Part shown: one piece after another, positions 1 through 9,075 of the stretch
Layout: each line of letters begins with the position of its first letter
How positions within the stretch are numbered: the first letter of the stretch is position 1
Assembly: GCA_963784995.1 (NCBI GenBank)
Contig: CAWATZ010000007.1
Coordinates: 434,001 to 498,000 of the forward strand
Length of the DNA stretch: 64,000 nt
DNA from: CAWATZ01 sp963784995
GTDB lineage: Bacteria > Planctomycetota > Planctomycetia > Gemmatales > Gemmataceae
Reading direction: 5' to 3'
Position numbers and translations under genes: made by a program
The notes under the pieces: generated by a model
Database searches by the model: none
Told to the model about the DNA's origin: nothing
The model's input: only the letters and a program-made list of their open reading frames with translations

Positions 1-333
1 ACCCCCATTGTGCAGGGCGAGACCGGGAGGCCAACATCTTACGCAGTGCAGCTCCTTCAGAGGAAGCCAGGGCCCGTTGTTCCGGTCCGCGGCCGGATCG
101 CCGTCTGCGGGCCGGTTTGCGGCATCACGCGGGGCGTCATCTTGCGCTATGGGCATGAATGGGCTTCCTCATTCAGGGAGTGATACAACTTGTCTGCATT
201 GCATCATACCCAGGCAGGTCGCCCTCTTCCAGCAAAATGCACAGTTGCGACAGCGGCGTGGGGGTGGCCTGAGTGATTTGCACAGCAATTTGCACGTAAA
301 GGGGCTTTCACAATCGAGGTGCGCACTGCGGTT
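1..333. other. Left-edge stretch, no gene supported
   Basis: I see no convincing coding region, RNA gene or repeat here. Forward frames are open because the DNA is GC-rich, but the translations are low-complexity Arg/Ser/Ala-rich and match no family I know. It lies downstream of the leftward Uma2-type gene and may hold its terminator or the end of a gene outside the window. Confidence 0.5.
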
Positions 334-1282
334 TCAAGGGGGCGGCATTTGCTCCTCCAGGCGTTCCAGCTCAAGCAGCTCGTCAGGACTGGCCTGGCCG
401 CGCCGCGCCTTGCGACTCAGCTCGGCCAGCCGAGTTGCCCGCCGCTCGGCATCGGTGGCGACTGCTCGGCCTGGGTCACTCGCTGCTCCGCCTGGTTTAC
501 CTGTTGCTCGGCCTGGGTCGCTCGCTGCTCCGCATCCGCAGCGCGCTGGTCGGCCTGCTGGGCCTGTTGCTGAGTCTGCTCCAGGGCGTCGTTGAGTTCG
601 CTGTGACCAAGCATCCGTTCTCCCTGGGCGTCGTAGAGGACGACCCGGCCATTCTCCTGTCCCAGCCACAGGTTGACCGCCTCCAGCCAGAACCTGCCGT
701 GGACGCCAGACGTTGTCTGCGGTACGCACGCGGGCCTCGGCGGTAGGGCAGGATGCGCAAGTGACGCCGGCCGCGGCGGAACTGCTCCTCCACGATGACG
801 TACACCGGCACCCCAGCCTGCCAGTACTGGCGCCGCTTGTCATTGAGGTCCAGGTCGTGCGTGCTTGGCGAGGTCACCTCGACGATCAGCTGCGGCCGAA
901 CGCCGGCTGCCGCCACGTCAAACGAGTCGCGGGGATGGGGCAGAGGAGCGTCCGGGATCACCACCAAGTCCGGACTGTGGTTCTTCAACCCGGGCACGCC
1001 CCAGAGGATCAGCAGATCGTGGGCGACCAGGGTCGTCGGCTCCCCTTGCAGTTGAGTGACCAGAACGTCGCGCAGGTAAGTAACGTCCCGGTCGTGATCG
1101 CGATTCTGGGGCATGCAGTCGCCCTCATGCGGATGCAGCGCGTCCTCGCGGGTCAGTGGTTGTCGGACCACCCGCCTGCCCTTCTCGTCCCGGATGACAA
1201 CGTCACGCCAGCCGTAGAAGTAGGGATCTCTGTCCGGTTGCGGGCGATCCGGCGGTCCCGGCGTTGCTCGGATGGAACTCAT
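334..1282 (-). pseudogene. Uma2-family (DUF820) PD-(D/E)XK nuclease-like protein, two frameshifts
   Basis: The first part reads as a Uma2/DUF820 restriction-endonuclease-like fold: HSPDLVVIPDAP supplies the catalytic Asp region, and PQLIVEVTSPST supplies the E-x-V strand. The chosen ATG follows GAGGGG about 5 bases upstream. The frame is lost near 690, after YRRQRL; the next frame continues with VHGRFWLEAVNLWLGQENG and then a coiled coil of repeated QAEQ units. It is lost again near 460, and a third frame gives ATDAERRATRLAEL and ends ELERLEEQMPPP. A long coiled-coil tail after the nuclease domain is common for planctomycete Uma2 proteins. Either the gene is dead or two indels are errors. The biological role of Uma2 proteins is poorly known. 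Confidence 0.75.
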
Positions 1283-1547
1283 GGCATCCCCTCGACAGGA
1301 AGCTGCACTGCTCCCCGGAGTATACCACTCCCGGTCGGACGTGTCCGCGCCATCAGCAGCGCTGGACAAAGAATCGCCAGCTCACTCCTTTTCCCTGCTC
1401 GCATTCCCTGGGAAACAGCACCTTTTCGCCAAGGCACGCGATCTGCATTGCACCCGCCGCTCACGAGAGGCCTGCCGCAAGGCTGGCCCCATCGGCCTCC
1501 TGCCGTTCTGCGGGGAGGAAGACGAAGGCTTTGTCCGAGGAAATGCC

Positions 1548-2603
1548 ATGCTTGCTGTCCGCACCGCGGAGGGAAAGCCCACTTCCCCACGTTCCCTCCA
1601 CCCCGGTTTCACGCTGATTGAGTTACTGGTGGTGATTGCCATCATCGCCATCCTGATTGGTCTGCTGCTCCCAGCGGTCCAAAAGGTTCGCGAGAGCAGC
1701 AATCGAGCCCGCTGTCAGAACAACCTGAAGCAGCTGGCCCTGGCCTGCATCAACTACGAGAGCAGCAACCAGGGGCTGCCGCTGCTTTACGCCTCCTCGA
1801 ATCAGCTGGGCTGGGTGGCGCAGTTGCTGCCCTACCTCGAGCAGTCGGCCCTCTGCAACCAGTACAACTTCAGCGCGCCCTGGTTTGACGCCAGCAATGC
1901 GGCCGTGGTCGTTCAACGAATCCCGATCCTGGAGTGTCCCTCGAATGGGCAGCCGCGGGTTTACACTGCCACGGATGCCGGCTTTGCAGGCCAGGGCCCC
2001 AACCCGGACACGACCTTCACCGTCGCCAGCACCGACCACTTCGCGTTTTCGGGGGCGTCCTCCGCGACAACGATCAAGCCACCAAGCACCACTCCTGCCG
2101 GCTATTTCCAGGTTTATCCCAATGCTCCCAGCACGATCGACCTGGGCGGCCCTTTCGGAGCGCAAAGCACCACGCCGACCTCCTGGCCGCTTCTCCAGGT
2201 GACCGATGGAACCTCAAATACCACGCTGATTGGCGAAATGTCGGGCCGGCCCTGGCTGTTTCTGGCCGGCGGCCAGAAGATCTCCGCTGCCAATTATCCT
2301 TCCTACGTCTCCACCAGTTCCGAGGATGCACCGGACAACGTCGCCCTGAATTACGGTTTCGGCTCCTGGGCTCAGAACAACAACTTCAACGTGGGCACCT
2401 GGAGCGCGGACGGCAGGATGCAGGGAGGCCCTTGCACCATCAACTGCAGCAACTACCGGGGCGTTTACAGCTTTCACGATCCGGGGGCCCATGCCGCTTT
2501 CGCGGACGGCTCCGTCCATCTGCTGCCTGCAAGCCTTTCTCCCGCCGTCTTCTTCGCTCTGATCACTGCCCGTGCTGGCGAGCCCGTCCCGGTGTTCAAT
2601 TAG
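1548..2603 (+). CDS. DUF1559 domain type II pseudopilin-like protein
   Basis: This is a 351-residue protein with a type III/prepilin leader. GFTLIELLVVIAIIAILIGLLLPAVQKVRE starts at residue 20, with cleavage expected between G20 and F21 and Glu at +5. DUF1559 follows: the conserved CQNNLKQLALA segment comes just after the helix, and FADGSVH lies near the C-terminus. The start was chosen at 1548 because CGAGGAA lies just upstream; the open frame extends to 1272 without family support. DUF1559 proteins are abundant in planctomycetes and are thought to be exported surface pseudopilins, with unknown individual roles. It stands alone, convergent with the P-loop gene. Confidence 0.9.
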   Translation: MLAVRTAEGKPTSPRSLHPGFTLIELLVVIAIIAILIGLLLPAVQKVRESSNRARCQNNLKQLALACINYESSNQGLPLLYASSNQLGWVAQLLPYLEQSALCNQYNFSAPWFDASNAAVVVQRIPILECPSNGQPRVYTATDAGFAGQGPNPDTTFTVASTDHFAFSGASSATTIKPPSTTPAGYFQVYPNAPSTIDLGGPFGAQSTTPTSWPLLQVTDGTSNTTLIGEMSGRPWLFLAGGQKISAANYPSYVSTSSEDAPDNVALNYGFGSWAQNNNFNVGTWSADGRMQGGPCTINCSNYRGVYSFHDPGAHAAFADGSVHLLPASLSPAVFFALITARAGEPVPVFN

Positions 2604-2829
2604 CCTGACCGTCACGGATTTGGGGAAGGGTCAAAAGAGGACCCAAAGAGACAGCGTGTGCTGCTGGCGTGGTGGCGGTGTCGCTTTTTTGTCAGCGGTG
2701 GGGCAAGCACAGACACGCCGGGGCATCTCCTGGCCAGACCGCCAAGCAAAAGCGCCGTTGGCGGTGTGGCGGTCTCAGCGCTTCGGTCTCGCCGTCCCCT
2801 CCCTCCCCAACATCCGCGCCGGTCAGGAA

Positions 2830-3350
2830 TTAGCATCCCAGGGAGTCCAGGCATCGCCGCACACATTCCTCCAGCGGCAACTTGCCCGTGTCAAGGACCA
2901 GATGCGGGAGCGTGATCGGCTCCAGCTGTTCTTTCAGCGCGCGGTAAAGTTCAAAGGTCCGATTGCCCGCCGGGTGGCTGCCCTGTTCCAGATCCCGTTC
3001 CAGCCGCTGCGCGCCGCCGCATCGTCGCAGACGCACTCGATGATCCGGGGCTGCTCACCCAGAACCCCGGCCAGGTCAAGCAGCGGCTGCACCTGACTGG
3101 ACCGCAGGAAGGTCCTGCCATCGATGACCACGACCTGCCCGGGATGGGCCTGGAGGATGGCCGCGGCCGCCTGGTAGATGGCCGCCATCGTGATCTCGTC
3201 CTGCTCCGCCGAATAATCCAGCACCCGTGGCGGGAACAGGGCGGCACGCACCTGGTCCTTGTTCAGGACCACCGCCCCCAGCTCCCGCTCCAGGCAAGCC
3301 GCGATCGTGCTCTTCCCGGTGCCGGGTAGCCCAGCCATCGCAATCAGCAT
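2830..3350 (-). CDS. Small AAA/zeta-like P-loop kinase, one frameshift
   Basis: The N-terminus has a Walker A motif, GLPGTGKS, at residues 7-14, and later VVVIDGRTF as a Walker B-like strand, as in the AAA_33 / gluconate-kinase-like P-loop kinases that phosphorylate small molecules. The start at 3350 is preceded by GGAGG about 7 bases away; an upstream in-frame ATG at 3365 and another at 3386 lack this. The frame is lost near 3010, after CVCDDAAA. The next frame continues LERDLEQGSHPAGNRTFELY and ends VRRCLDSLGC, which is the expected substrate-lid and C-terminal part. Total length is about 173 residues. Substrate cannot be told from sequence. It is divergent from the DUF1592 gene. Confidence 0.7.
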
Positions 3351-3469
3351 TTCCGACCTCCTCATCGCCGGGTCGAGCTGCCACAAGATGAAATCTCCGA
3401 TACCCTCTCGCCACTTCGGGGTTTATTCTTACAATATTCCCACCCCGGCCCGGCCGACATTGACCATCC

Positions 3470-5389
3470 ATGAAGCGATCCCTCCTACTGGCCTTGTGCC
3501 TGCCGACGCTCCTTCCCTCCCTGGCCCCCGCTCAGACTGCGTCCTCTTCCGTTCCCGGATACACCAAGGAAATCATCCCCCTCCTCAGCAAATACTGCAC
3601 AAACTGCCACTCCGGAGCGAAACCCAAGGGCAAGGTGGATCTTGGTTCGTTCAAGGATGAGGCCGATGCCCTGAAGAAGGCCGTGCTCTGGGAAAAGGTC
3701 GCCGAATCCATCCGCGGCGGCGACATGCCGCCTCCCGGCAAGCCGAGGCCGTCGCTGGAAGAGCTGGATCGCTTCAACACCTGGCTCGATCGCCGGGTCT
3801 TCAAGCTCGATTGCACCGGCAAGCGCGATCCGGGCCGGGTCACCATCCACCGCCTCAACCGGGCCGAATACAACAACACCATCCGCGATCTGCTCGGCGT
3901 CAAGTTCCGGCCGGCCAACGACTTCCCGGCCGATGACGTCGGTTACGGCTTCGACAACATCGGCGACGTGCTGTCGATGCCGCCCATCCTGATGGAGAAG
4001 TACCTCGCCGCCGCCGAGAAGATCGTCAGCGAGACGTTCAAGACCGACGAGGGCAAACGGCGCATCCTGGGCCCGCCGCTGGCCGAGGGCACTTCCCGGC
4101 GAGGCCGGGGCGAGGCCATTCGCAATCTACTGCGGGGCTTCGCCAGCAAGGCCTACCGCCGGCCAGCCACCGACCAGGAAGTCCGCCGGCTGCAAACGCT
4201 GGTCGATCAGGCCATCCAGAACGGCGATTCCTCCACCGAAGGCATCAAGCTGGCCATGCAGGCCGTGCTGGTGTCGCCGCACTTCCTGTTCCGGATTGAG
4301 ATTGACAAGGAGGCGACCAATCCCGACGCGGTCCACCCGATCAGCCAGTGGGAACTGGCGTCGCGTCTCTCGTACTTCCTCTGGTCGAGCATGCCCGACG
4401 AGGAACTGTTCAAGGCCGCCCGGGAAGAATCGCTGCACAAGCCGGACGTGCTGGAGGCTCAGGTCAAGCGCATGCTCAAGGACCCCAGGGCCCGGGCCCT
4501 CACCGAGAACTTCGCCGACCAGTGGCTGACCCTGCGGAACCTGAAAGGGTTCGCCCCCGACCCCAAGCAGTTCCCGACTTTCAACGAGCCGCTGCGCAAA
4601 GCCATGCTCGCGGAGACCGAGTTGTTCTTTGAGTACGTCGTTCGTGAGGACCGGAGCATCCTCGACTTTCTGGACGCCGATTACACCTTCCTGAACGAGA
4701 CACTGGCAAAGCATTACGGAATTTCCGGGGTCAAGGGAGCGGAATTTCGCAAAGTGACGCTGCCGGCCGGGCCGCGCGCTGGTATCTTAACACAGGCCAG
4801 CATCCTGACCGTGACCTCCAACCCGACGCGGACCTCGCCGGTCAAGCGCGGCAAGTGGATCCTGGAAAACATCCTGGGCACGCCGCCGCCACCGCCGCCG
4901 CCTGGAGTGGAGGAACTGAAGGAAGGTGAGCAGGCGGAACTGAAAGGCAGTCTCCGGCAACGGATGGAGCAGCATCGGGCCAACCCCAGCTGTGCCTCCT
5001 GCCACGCCCGGATGGACGCCCTGGGCTTCGGCTTCGAGAATTTTGATGCGATCGGCGCCTGGCGGACTCACGACGGCAAGTACAAGATTGATCCCTCCGG
5101 CGAACTGCCCGGTGGACTGAAGTTCCAGGGCCCTGCCGAATTGCGGAAGGTCCTCAAGAGCAAGAGCGACCTGTTCACGCGCTCCCTGACCGAGAAGCTG
5201 CTCACCTACGCTCTGGGCCGCGGCATGGAACGAAGCGACCGCTGTTACGTCGAAGACATTGCGAAAAACGTGGCCAAAAACGGCTACCGGTTCTCCAGCC
5301 TGGTGCTGGAGGTCGTCAAGAGTGAGCCTTTCCTGCTGCGGAAAGCACACAAGCCCGAAGCGCCAGCGCCGGGACCACCCCGGCGCTAG
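3470..5389 (+). CDS. DUF1592-family planctomycete cytochrome c protein
   Basis: This is a 639-residue exported protein with signal peptide MKRSLLLALCLPTLLPSLAPA. A first haem-binding motif, CTNCH, is at residues 43-47. Then follow DUF1587 (HRLNRAEYNNTIRDLLG, near 127), DUF1595 (near 215-275), DUF1592 (WELASRLSYFLWSSMPD, near 290), DUF1588 with a second CASCH at 508-512, and DUF1585 (near 555-620). These proteins are typical of planctomycetes and usually sit beside a DUF1552 gene, as here (72-base gap). They are thought to work in the periplasm in polymer or organic-matter breakdown, but the reaction is unknown. The last residues, KPEAPAPGPPRR, come from a palindromic repeat rather than from the family. 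Confidence 0.92.
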   Translation: MKRSLLLALCLPTLLPSLAPAQTASSSVPGYTKEIIPLLSKYCTNCHSGAKPKGKVDLGSFKDEADALKKAVLWEKVAESIRGGDMPPPGKPRPSLEELDRFNTWLDRRVFKLDCTGKRDPGRVTIHRLNRAEYNNTIRDLLGVKFRPANDFPADDVGYGFDNIGDVLSMPPILMEKYLAAAEKIVSETFKTDEGKRRILGPPLAEGTSRRGRGEAIRNLLRGFASKAYRRPATDQEVRRLQTLVDQAIQNGDSSTEGIKLAMQAVLVSPHFLFRIEIDKEATNPDAVHPISQWELASRLSYFLWSSMPDEELFKAAREESLHKPDVLEAQVKRMLKDPRARALTENFADQWLTLRNLKGFAPDPKQFPTFNEPLRKAMLAETELFFEYVVREDRSILDFLDADYTFLNETLAKHYGISGVKGAEFRKVTLPAGPRAGILTQASILTVTSNPTRTSPVKRGKWILENILGTPPPPPPPGVEELKEGEQAELKGSLRQRMEQHRANPSCASCHARMDALGFGFENFDAIGAWRTHDGKYKIDPSGELPGGLKFQGPAELRKVLKSKSDLFTRSLTEKLLTYALGRGMERSDRCYVEDIAKNVAKNGYRFSSLVLEVVKSEPFLLRKAHKPEAPAPGPPRR

Positions 5390-5433
5390 CGTGAAGGCCG
5401 GGGTGGTCCCGGCGCTGGCGCTTCGGGCTTGTG
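5348..5433. repeat. Perfect 37-base inverted repeat, overlaps a stop codon
   Basis: Arms 5348-5384 and 5397-5433 are exact reverse complements, with a 12-base loop. The left arm is read as the last codons of the DUF1592 protein, and its TAG stop lies in the loop. The hairpin could act as a terminator or RNA-stabilising structure between the two co-directional genes. Its form suggests a dispersed genomic palindrome, but no second copy is seen in this window. Confidence 0.9.
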
Positions 5434-5460
5434 GAGGAAAGGCAAGAAGGGGGACGGTAA

Positions 5461-6801
5461 ATGAGCAAGCAAACGCGGATTTCCCGGCGCACGGCGCTGA
5501 AGGGCTTGGGGGTGTCGGTCGCCCTGCCCTTGCTGGAGGCCATGCTGCCCGGCTCGGCCCTGGCCTGGCCGGGCCGGTCGCCTCTGCGCATGGCGTTCCT
5601 CTACGTTCCCAATGGCGTCAACATGGCCGAATGGACGCCGCGGAAAGAAGGTAAGCTGGAGGAACTGACTCCGACGCTGAAGCCGCTGGAGCCGTTCCGC
5701 GAGCACCTGACCGTGCTGTCCGGTCTGGCCCTGGACAAGGCCCGGCCCAACGGCGATGGTCCTGGCGATCATGCCCGGGCGATGGCCAGTTTCCTGACCG
5801 GCCGGCAGGCCCGCAAAACGTCGGGTGCCGACATCCGCATCGGCATCTCGGCAGATCAGCTGGCCGCCCAGAAGGTCGGACAGGCCACCCGCTTTGCCTC
5901 GCTGGAGATCGGCTGCGAGGGCGGCAAGAACTCCGGCAATTGCGATTCCGGTTACAGCTGCGCCTACTCGGCGAACCTCTCCTGGCGCACCGAATCGACG
6001 CCGATGTCGAAGGAGACCAATCCCCGGCTGGTCTTCGAGCGGCTGTTCGGCAAGCCCGGCAAGGCCGGCGACGCCGACCAGGCCCGCCGCGACCACTACA
6101 AGAAGAGCATCCTCGACTTTGTCGCCGAGGACGCCAACGACCTCCGCCGCAAACTCGGCTCCACCGATCAGCACAAGCTGGACGAGTATCTGACCGGCGT
6201 TCGCGAGATCGAGCAGCGCATCAGCAAGGCCCAGCCGGTCGTCGAGGTCGGTCAATCCCGAATCACGCAGCCGCGCGGCGTGCCGGCCGACTACGGCGAG
6301 CACATCCGGCTCATGGGCGATCTGCTGTCGCTCGCCTTCCAGGCTGACCTGACGCGCGTCTGCTCGTTCGTCTTCGCCAACGACGGCAGCAATCGCAGTT
6401 ACCGCTCCATTGAGGTGCCGGAGGGGCACCACGACCTGTCGCACCACGGCCGGGACCGGACCAAGCTGACCAAGTTGCAAAAGATCAACGAGTTCCACGT
6501 CAAACAGGTGGCCTACCTGCTGCACAAGCTGAACTCGATCAAGGAAGGGTCCGGCACGATTCTGGACAACAGCATGATCGTCTACGGCAGCGGCATCGGC
6601 GACGGCAACCGGCACAACCACGACGACCTGCCGGTCCTGCTGCTGGGCAAGGGCGGCGGCACCATCAAGCCCGGCCGGCACCTGGTCTATCCACGCAACA
6701 CGCCGCTGATGAACCTGTACCTGTGCCTGCTCGATCGCATGGGGGTGCAGGAGAAGAGCTTCGGCGACAGCACCGGCCGGCTTAGCGGTCTGGAGGGATG
6801 A
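5461..6801 (+). CDS. DUF1552 domain exported protein
   Basis: This is a 446-residue protein with a Tat-like N-terminus, SRRTALKGLGVSVALPLLEAML, followed by the DUF1552 body. Recognisable parts are RMAFLYVPNGVNMAEW after the signal, KLDEYLTGVREIEQRI, PEGHHDLSHHG, and YGSGIGDGNRHNHDDLPVLLLG near the C-terminus. DUF1552 belongs with the DUF1501/sulfatase-like alkaline-phosphatase superfamily and is the regular partner of DUF1592 cytochromes in planctomycetes. The pair is probably co-transcribed. GTG/ATG choice: ATG at 5461 follows a GGGGGACGGTAA region with GGGGGA as ribosome site. The biochemical activity is not established. Confidence 0.92.
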   Translation: MSKQTRISRRTALKGLGVSVALPLLEAMLPGSALAWPGRSPLRMAFLYVPNGVNMAEWTPRKEGKLEELTPTLKPLEPFREHLTVLSGLALDKARPNGDGPGDHARAMASFLTGRQARKTSGADIRIGISADQLAAQKVGQATRFASLEIGCEGGKNSGNCDSGYSCAYSANLSWRTESTPMSKETNPRLVFERLFGKPGKAGDADQARRDHYKKSILDFVAEDANDLRRKLGSTDQHKLDEYLTGVREIEQRISKAQPVVEVGQSRITQPRGVPADYGEHIRLMGDLLSLAFQADLTRVCSFVFANDGSNRSYRSIEVPEGHHDLSHHGRDRTKLTKLQKINEFHVKQVAYLLHKLNSIKEGSGTILDNSMIVYGSGIGDGNRHNHDDLPVLLLGKGGGTIKPGRHLVYPRNTPLMNLYLCLLDRMGVQEKSFGDSTGRLSGLEG

Positions 6802-7011
6802 GAGCAGGATCAAGAGACCACAACGTCAAGAAACGGATTGGTGAATTTCGGCAACTTGCACGAGCGGGTCCCCGCTTTCCTTCCGAAAGCTGGGGTCCTG
6901 CATTTGTATTCAATTATTTGATTTCAGTCATTTTTTCCTTGTCGCGTCTCTTCTCCCTGGTTACATTACACAAAAGATTCTCATTTCCATCCCTTTTCAT
7001 GGAGTCGTGTC

Positions 7012-7974
7012 ATGGGTCGCCGCCTCTCTCGGCCAAACCCTCGCGGACGGTCCGCATTTACCTTGATCGAGTTACTGGTGGTGATTGCCATCATTGCCAT
7101 CCTGATCGGTCTGCTCTTGCCCGCCGTCCAGAAGGTGCGCGAGGCCGCCGCACGCACCCAGTGCGAGAACAACCTCAAGCAGTTGGGCCTCGCCTTCCAC
7201 AACTACCACGACGCCAATGGCACGCTCCCCAATGAGGGCGGCAACGGCGGCACGGGCCAGACGAATCTCTCGTTCTACGCCTTCCTCCTGCCGTACGTCG
7301 AGCAAGGCGCACAGATCACCAGTTTCAATGCCAACGGCCCCGTGGTGAGTGCCCCCAAGCCCGTCAATCTCTTCCTCTGTCCGTCCCGCCGCAACACAAC
7401 AATCGGGGCCAAGTGCGATTATGCCGGCGTTTACGACGCCAGCATCGATCACCTGGGCGGTGGCGAAGGCGATCTGGATGACGCCCTCGGGCAAAACGCT
7501 GTGATCGGCTTGAAATCGATCGTCAACAACGCCAACGTCGCCCTGAACATCGTGTCCTCCGGCTCCGGGACTTCCAACACCCTGCTGCTCGCTCACAAGA
7601 TCATGTCCCCGGCCAACTATACTAACCCAAACGGCCCCAACGATGGCGGCTGGGCGTTATACAGCGCCAGCAACAGCTACGAACACATGCGCTGGACAGA
7701 CAGCGACAACCACATCTACAACGGCTACGTTCAGGACGGCACCGGGGACGGCAATACCAACACAGGGGGCGACACCAACCACCTGGGTGGCCCCCACCCC
7801 GCCGCCTCGCCCGTGGTGTACGCGGATGGCTCTGTCCGGGGATACGCCTACCGCTACGTGGCGCCCGCCCCGCCCGCCAATTTCCTCGTGAATGCTACCT
7901 ACTGGACAGACGTCGCGACTTTCCAGGCCATGTGGGTCTATAACCGGCCCTTCAACTTGACGCCCCCGCAGTAA
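7012..7974 (+). CDS. DUF1559 domain type II pseudopilin-like protein (second copy)
   Basis: This is a 320-residue protein with the prepilin motif AFTLIELLVVIAIIAILIG; cleavage is expected between A15 and F16, with Glu at +5. CENNLKQLGLAFHNYHDANGTLPN follows, and VVYADGSV lies near the C-terminus, all typical of DUF1559. The start has GGAG 8 bases upstream. The 210 bases ahead of it include an AT-rich stretch (about 6895-6985), unusual for this GC-rich DNA, which probably holds the promoter. A small lipoprotein gene begins 40 bases after its stop and may share its transcript, a pairing often seen beside DUF1559 genes. Confidence 0.92.
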   Translation: MGRRLSRPNPRGRSAFTLIELLVVIAIIAILIGLLLPAVQKVREAAARTQCENNLKQLGLAFHNYHDANGTLPNEGGNGGTGQTNLSFYAFLLPYVEQGAQITSFNANGPVVSAPKPVNLFLCPSRRNTTIGAKCDYAGVYDASIDHLGGGEGDLDDALGQNAVIGLKSIVNNANVALNIVSSGSGTSNTLLLAHKIMSPANYTNPNGPNDGGWALYSASNSYEHMRWTDSDNHIYNGYVQDGTGDGNTNTGGDTNHLGGPHPAASPVVYADGSVRGYAYRYVAPAPPANFLVNATYWTDVATFQAMWVYNRPFNLTPPQ

Positions 7975-8014
7975 AATGGTCTGGGGAGTATGCCCCACGT
8001 ACAGGAATTGGCTC

Positions 8015-8425
8015 ATGCGACTCTCTCTCCGCGTTCATTGTGGTCTGGTTCTTGCTCTGTCCCTGCTGTGGGCGGCTGGCTGCTCCTTTTCCGGAGGAGG
8101 GTCGCCCGTCACGGTCACGGGCAAGGTCACGCGGGGGGGTCAACCGATCAAGATGAGCCCAACTCAGACCCTCCGTGTGATCCTGCAGCAGGATGTCCCA
8201 CCAGGGAGAAACTTTGCGCGATGTCCGACCAAGGCGGAACCGGATGGAAGTTTCACCGTGGAAAACGTCCCGATGGGTCGGTACAAGGTCGTCATCCACC
8301 TGATGGATCAGACAACCAGGAAAGACGTGCTGGAAGACGCCTTTTCGATCAAGAATACCCCTTTCGTCATGGAGATCGACGGCAAGAAGCCGCTGGAGAT
8401 CGACCTGGCCCGCACTGGCGGTTGA
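8015..8425 (+). CDS. Small lipoprotein with carboxypeptidase-regulatory-like beta domain
   Basis: This is a 136-residue protein with a lipoprotein signal: charged MRLSLR, a hydrophobic core, and lipobox AAGC, followed by Ser/Gly. The rest reads VTVTGKVTRGGQPI...PDGSFTVENVPMGRYKVVIHL, an immunoglobulin-like/transthyretin-like fold common in planctomycete lipoproteins downstream of DUF1559 genes. The start at 8015 was chosen because AGGA lies about 9 bases upstream and the signal starts there; the frame is open to 7976. It probably sits in a membrane facing the periplasm. Function unknown. Confidence 0.8.
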   Translation: MRLSLRVHCGLVLALSLLWAAGCSFSGGGSPVTVTGKVTRGGQPIKMSPTQTLRVILQQDVPPGRNFARCPTKAEPDGSFTVENVPMGRYKVVIHLMDQTTRKDVLEDAFSIKNTPFVMEIDGKKPLEIDLARTGG

Positions 8426-8556
8426 GCGACCCCACCAGCAAGGATGTGGTGTGCTCTCTTCGGACCTTGTACAATGAGCGGGGGTTGGTCTCCGAGACGG
8501 GGGTCCAATCCCCGCCCTGGTTTTCCATCCCGTGCCCACCGGGGAAGAGAGGCGCA

Positions 8557-8997
8557 ATGCCGGAAACGCTGCGTCAGGTTCTGGAGCTTTACCGGGAGGT
8601 TGACCGCGAGGTCGCTGCCGCCGGCCCTGTTTGCCTGGCCAGCGGCAAGTGCTGTCGCTTCAAGGAGTACGGCCACGTCCTGTTCCTGAGCAACCTGGAG
8701 GCCGAGGTGCTGCTGGAATCGGCCCCGCCTTACCAGACGCCGGTGTCGGCTGATTTCTGCCCGTTCCAGAAGGACAACCTCTGCACCGCCCGCGAACCCC
8801 GGCCGCTGGGCTGCCGGATCTACTACTGCGATCCGTCCTACCAGGAAACCGGCACCCGGATCACCGAGAAGGCCCTCGGCCGGCTCAAGCAGCTGGCCCA
8901 GGAGCGCGGGCTGCCCTGGCGGTACGCCCCGCTGCACCACTTTCTCAACCACCCCGAGGATGCGACCACCACCCCGCCCGAAACCCCGACGGATTGA
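8557..8997 (+). CDS. YkgJ-family cysteine cluster protein
   Basis: This is a 146-residue cytoplasmic protein. Its cysteines follow the YkgJ/CxxCxxCC pattern: CLASGKCCRF, then FCPFQKDNLCTAREPRPLGCRIYYCD. Such clusters bind zinc or an iron-sulfur centre, and members include Fe-S oxidoreductase-like proteins of unknown role. The ATG at 8557 follows GAGAGG. The frame is open upstream to 7990, but that part overlaps the lipoprotein gene and is not family-like. The C-terminal tail is Thr/Pro-rich. A short repeat hairpin separates it from the next propeller gene. Confidence 0.85.
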   Translation: MPETLRQVLELYREVDREVAAAGPVCLASGKCCRFKEYGHVLFLSNLEAEVLLESAPPYQTPVSADFCPFQKDNLCTAREPRPLGCRIYYCDPSYQETGTRITEKALGRLKQLAQERGLPWRYAPLHHFLNHPEDATTTPPETPTD

Positions 8998-9027
8998 TCG
9001 TTCCCCCCGACAACCCCTCACCCCCGA

Positions 9028-9052
9028 CCCCTCTCCCACAAGGGGAGAGGGG
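9028..9052. repeat. 10-base hairpin of a pyrimidine-rich dispersed repeat
   Basis: CCCCTCTCCC at 9028-9037 pairs exactly with GGGAGAGGGG at 9043-9052. It is flanked by further C-rich sequence from about 9013. It overlaps the region that would supply a ribosome site for the alternative ATG at 9058. I recognise this as a kind of repeat seen between genes in many planctomycetes; copy number cannot be shown from one window. Confidence 0.6.
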
Positions 9053-9075
9053 AGAAAATGACAGGAGACTCCGTG

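Noticed and set aside
3425..3440. TACAAT as -10 box ahead of the DUF1592 gene
   Set aside because: No acceptable -35 box lies 16-18 bases upstream; too weak to list.
9058..9075. ATG 9058 as start of the PQQ propeller
   Set aside because: Its purine-rich upstream sequence belongs to a repeat hairpin; ATG 9076 has AGGAG at good spacing and starts a clean signal peptide.
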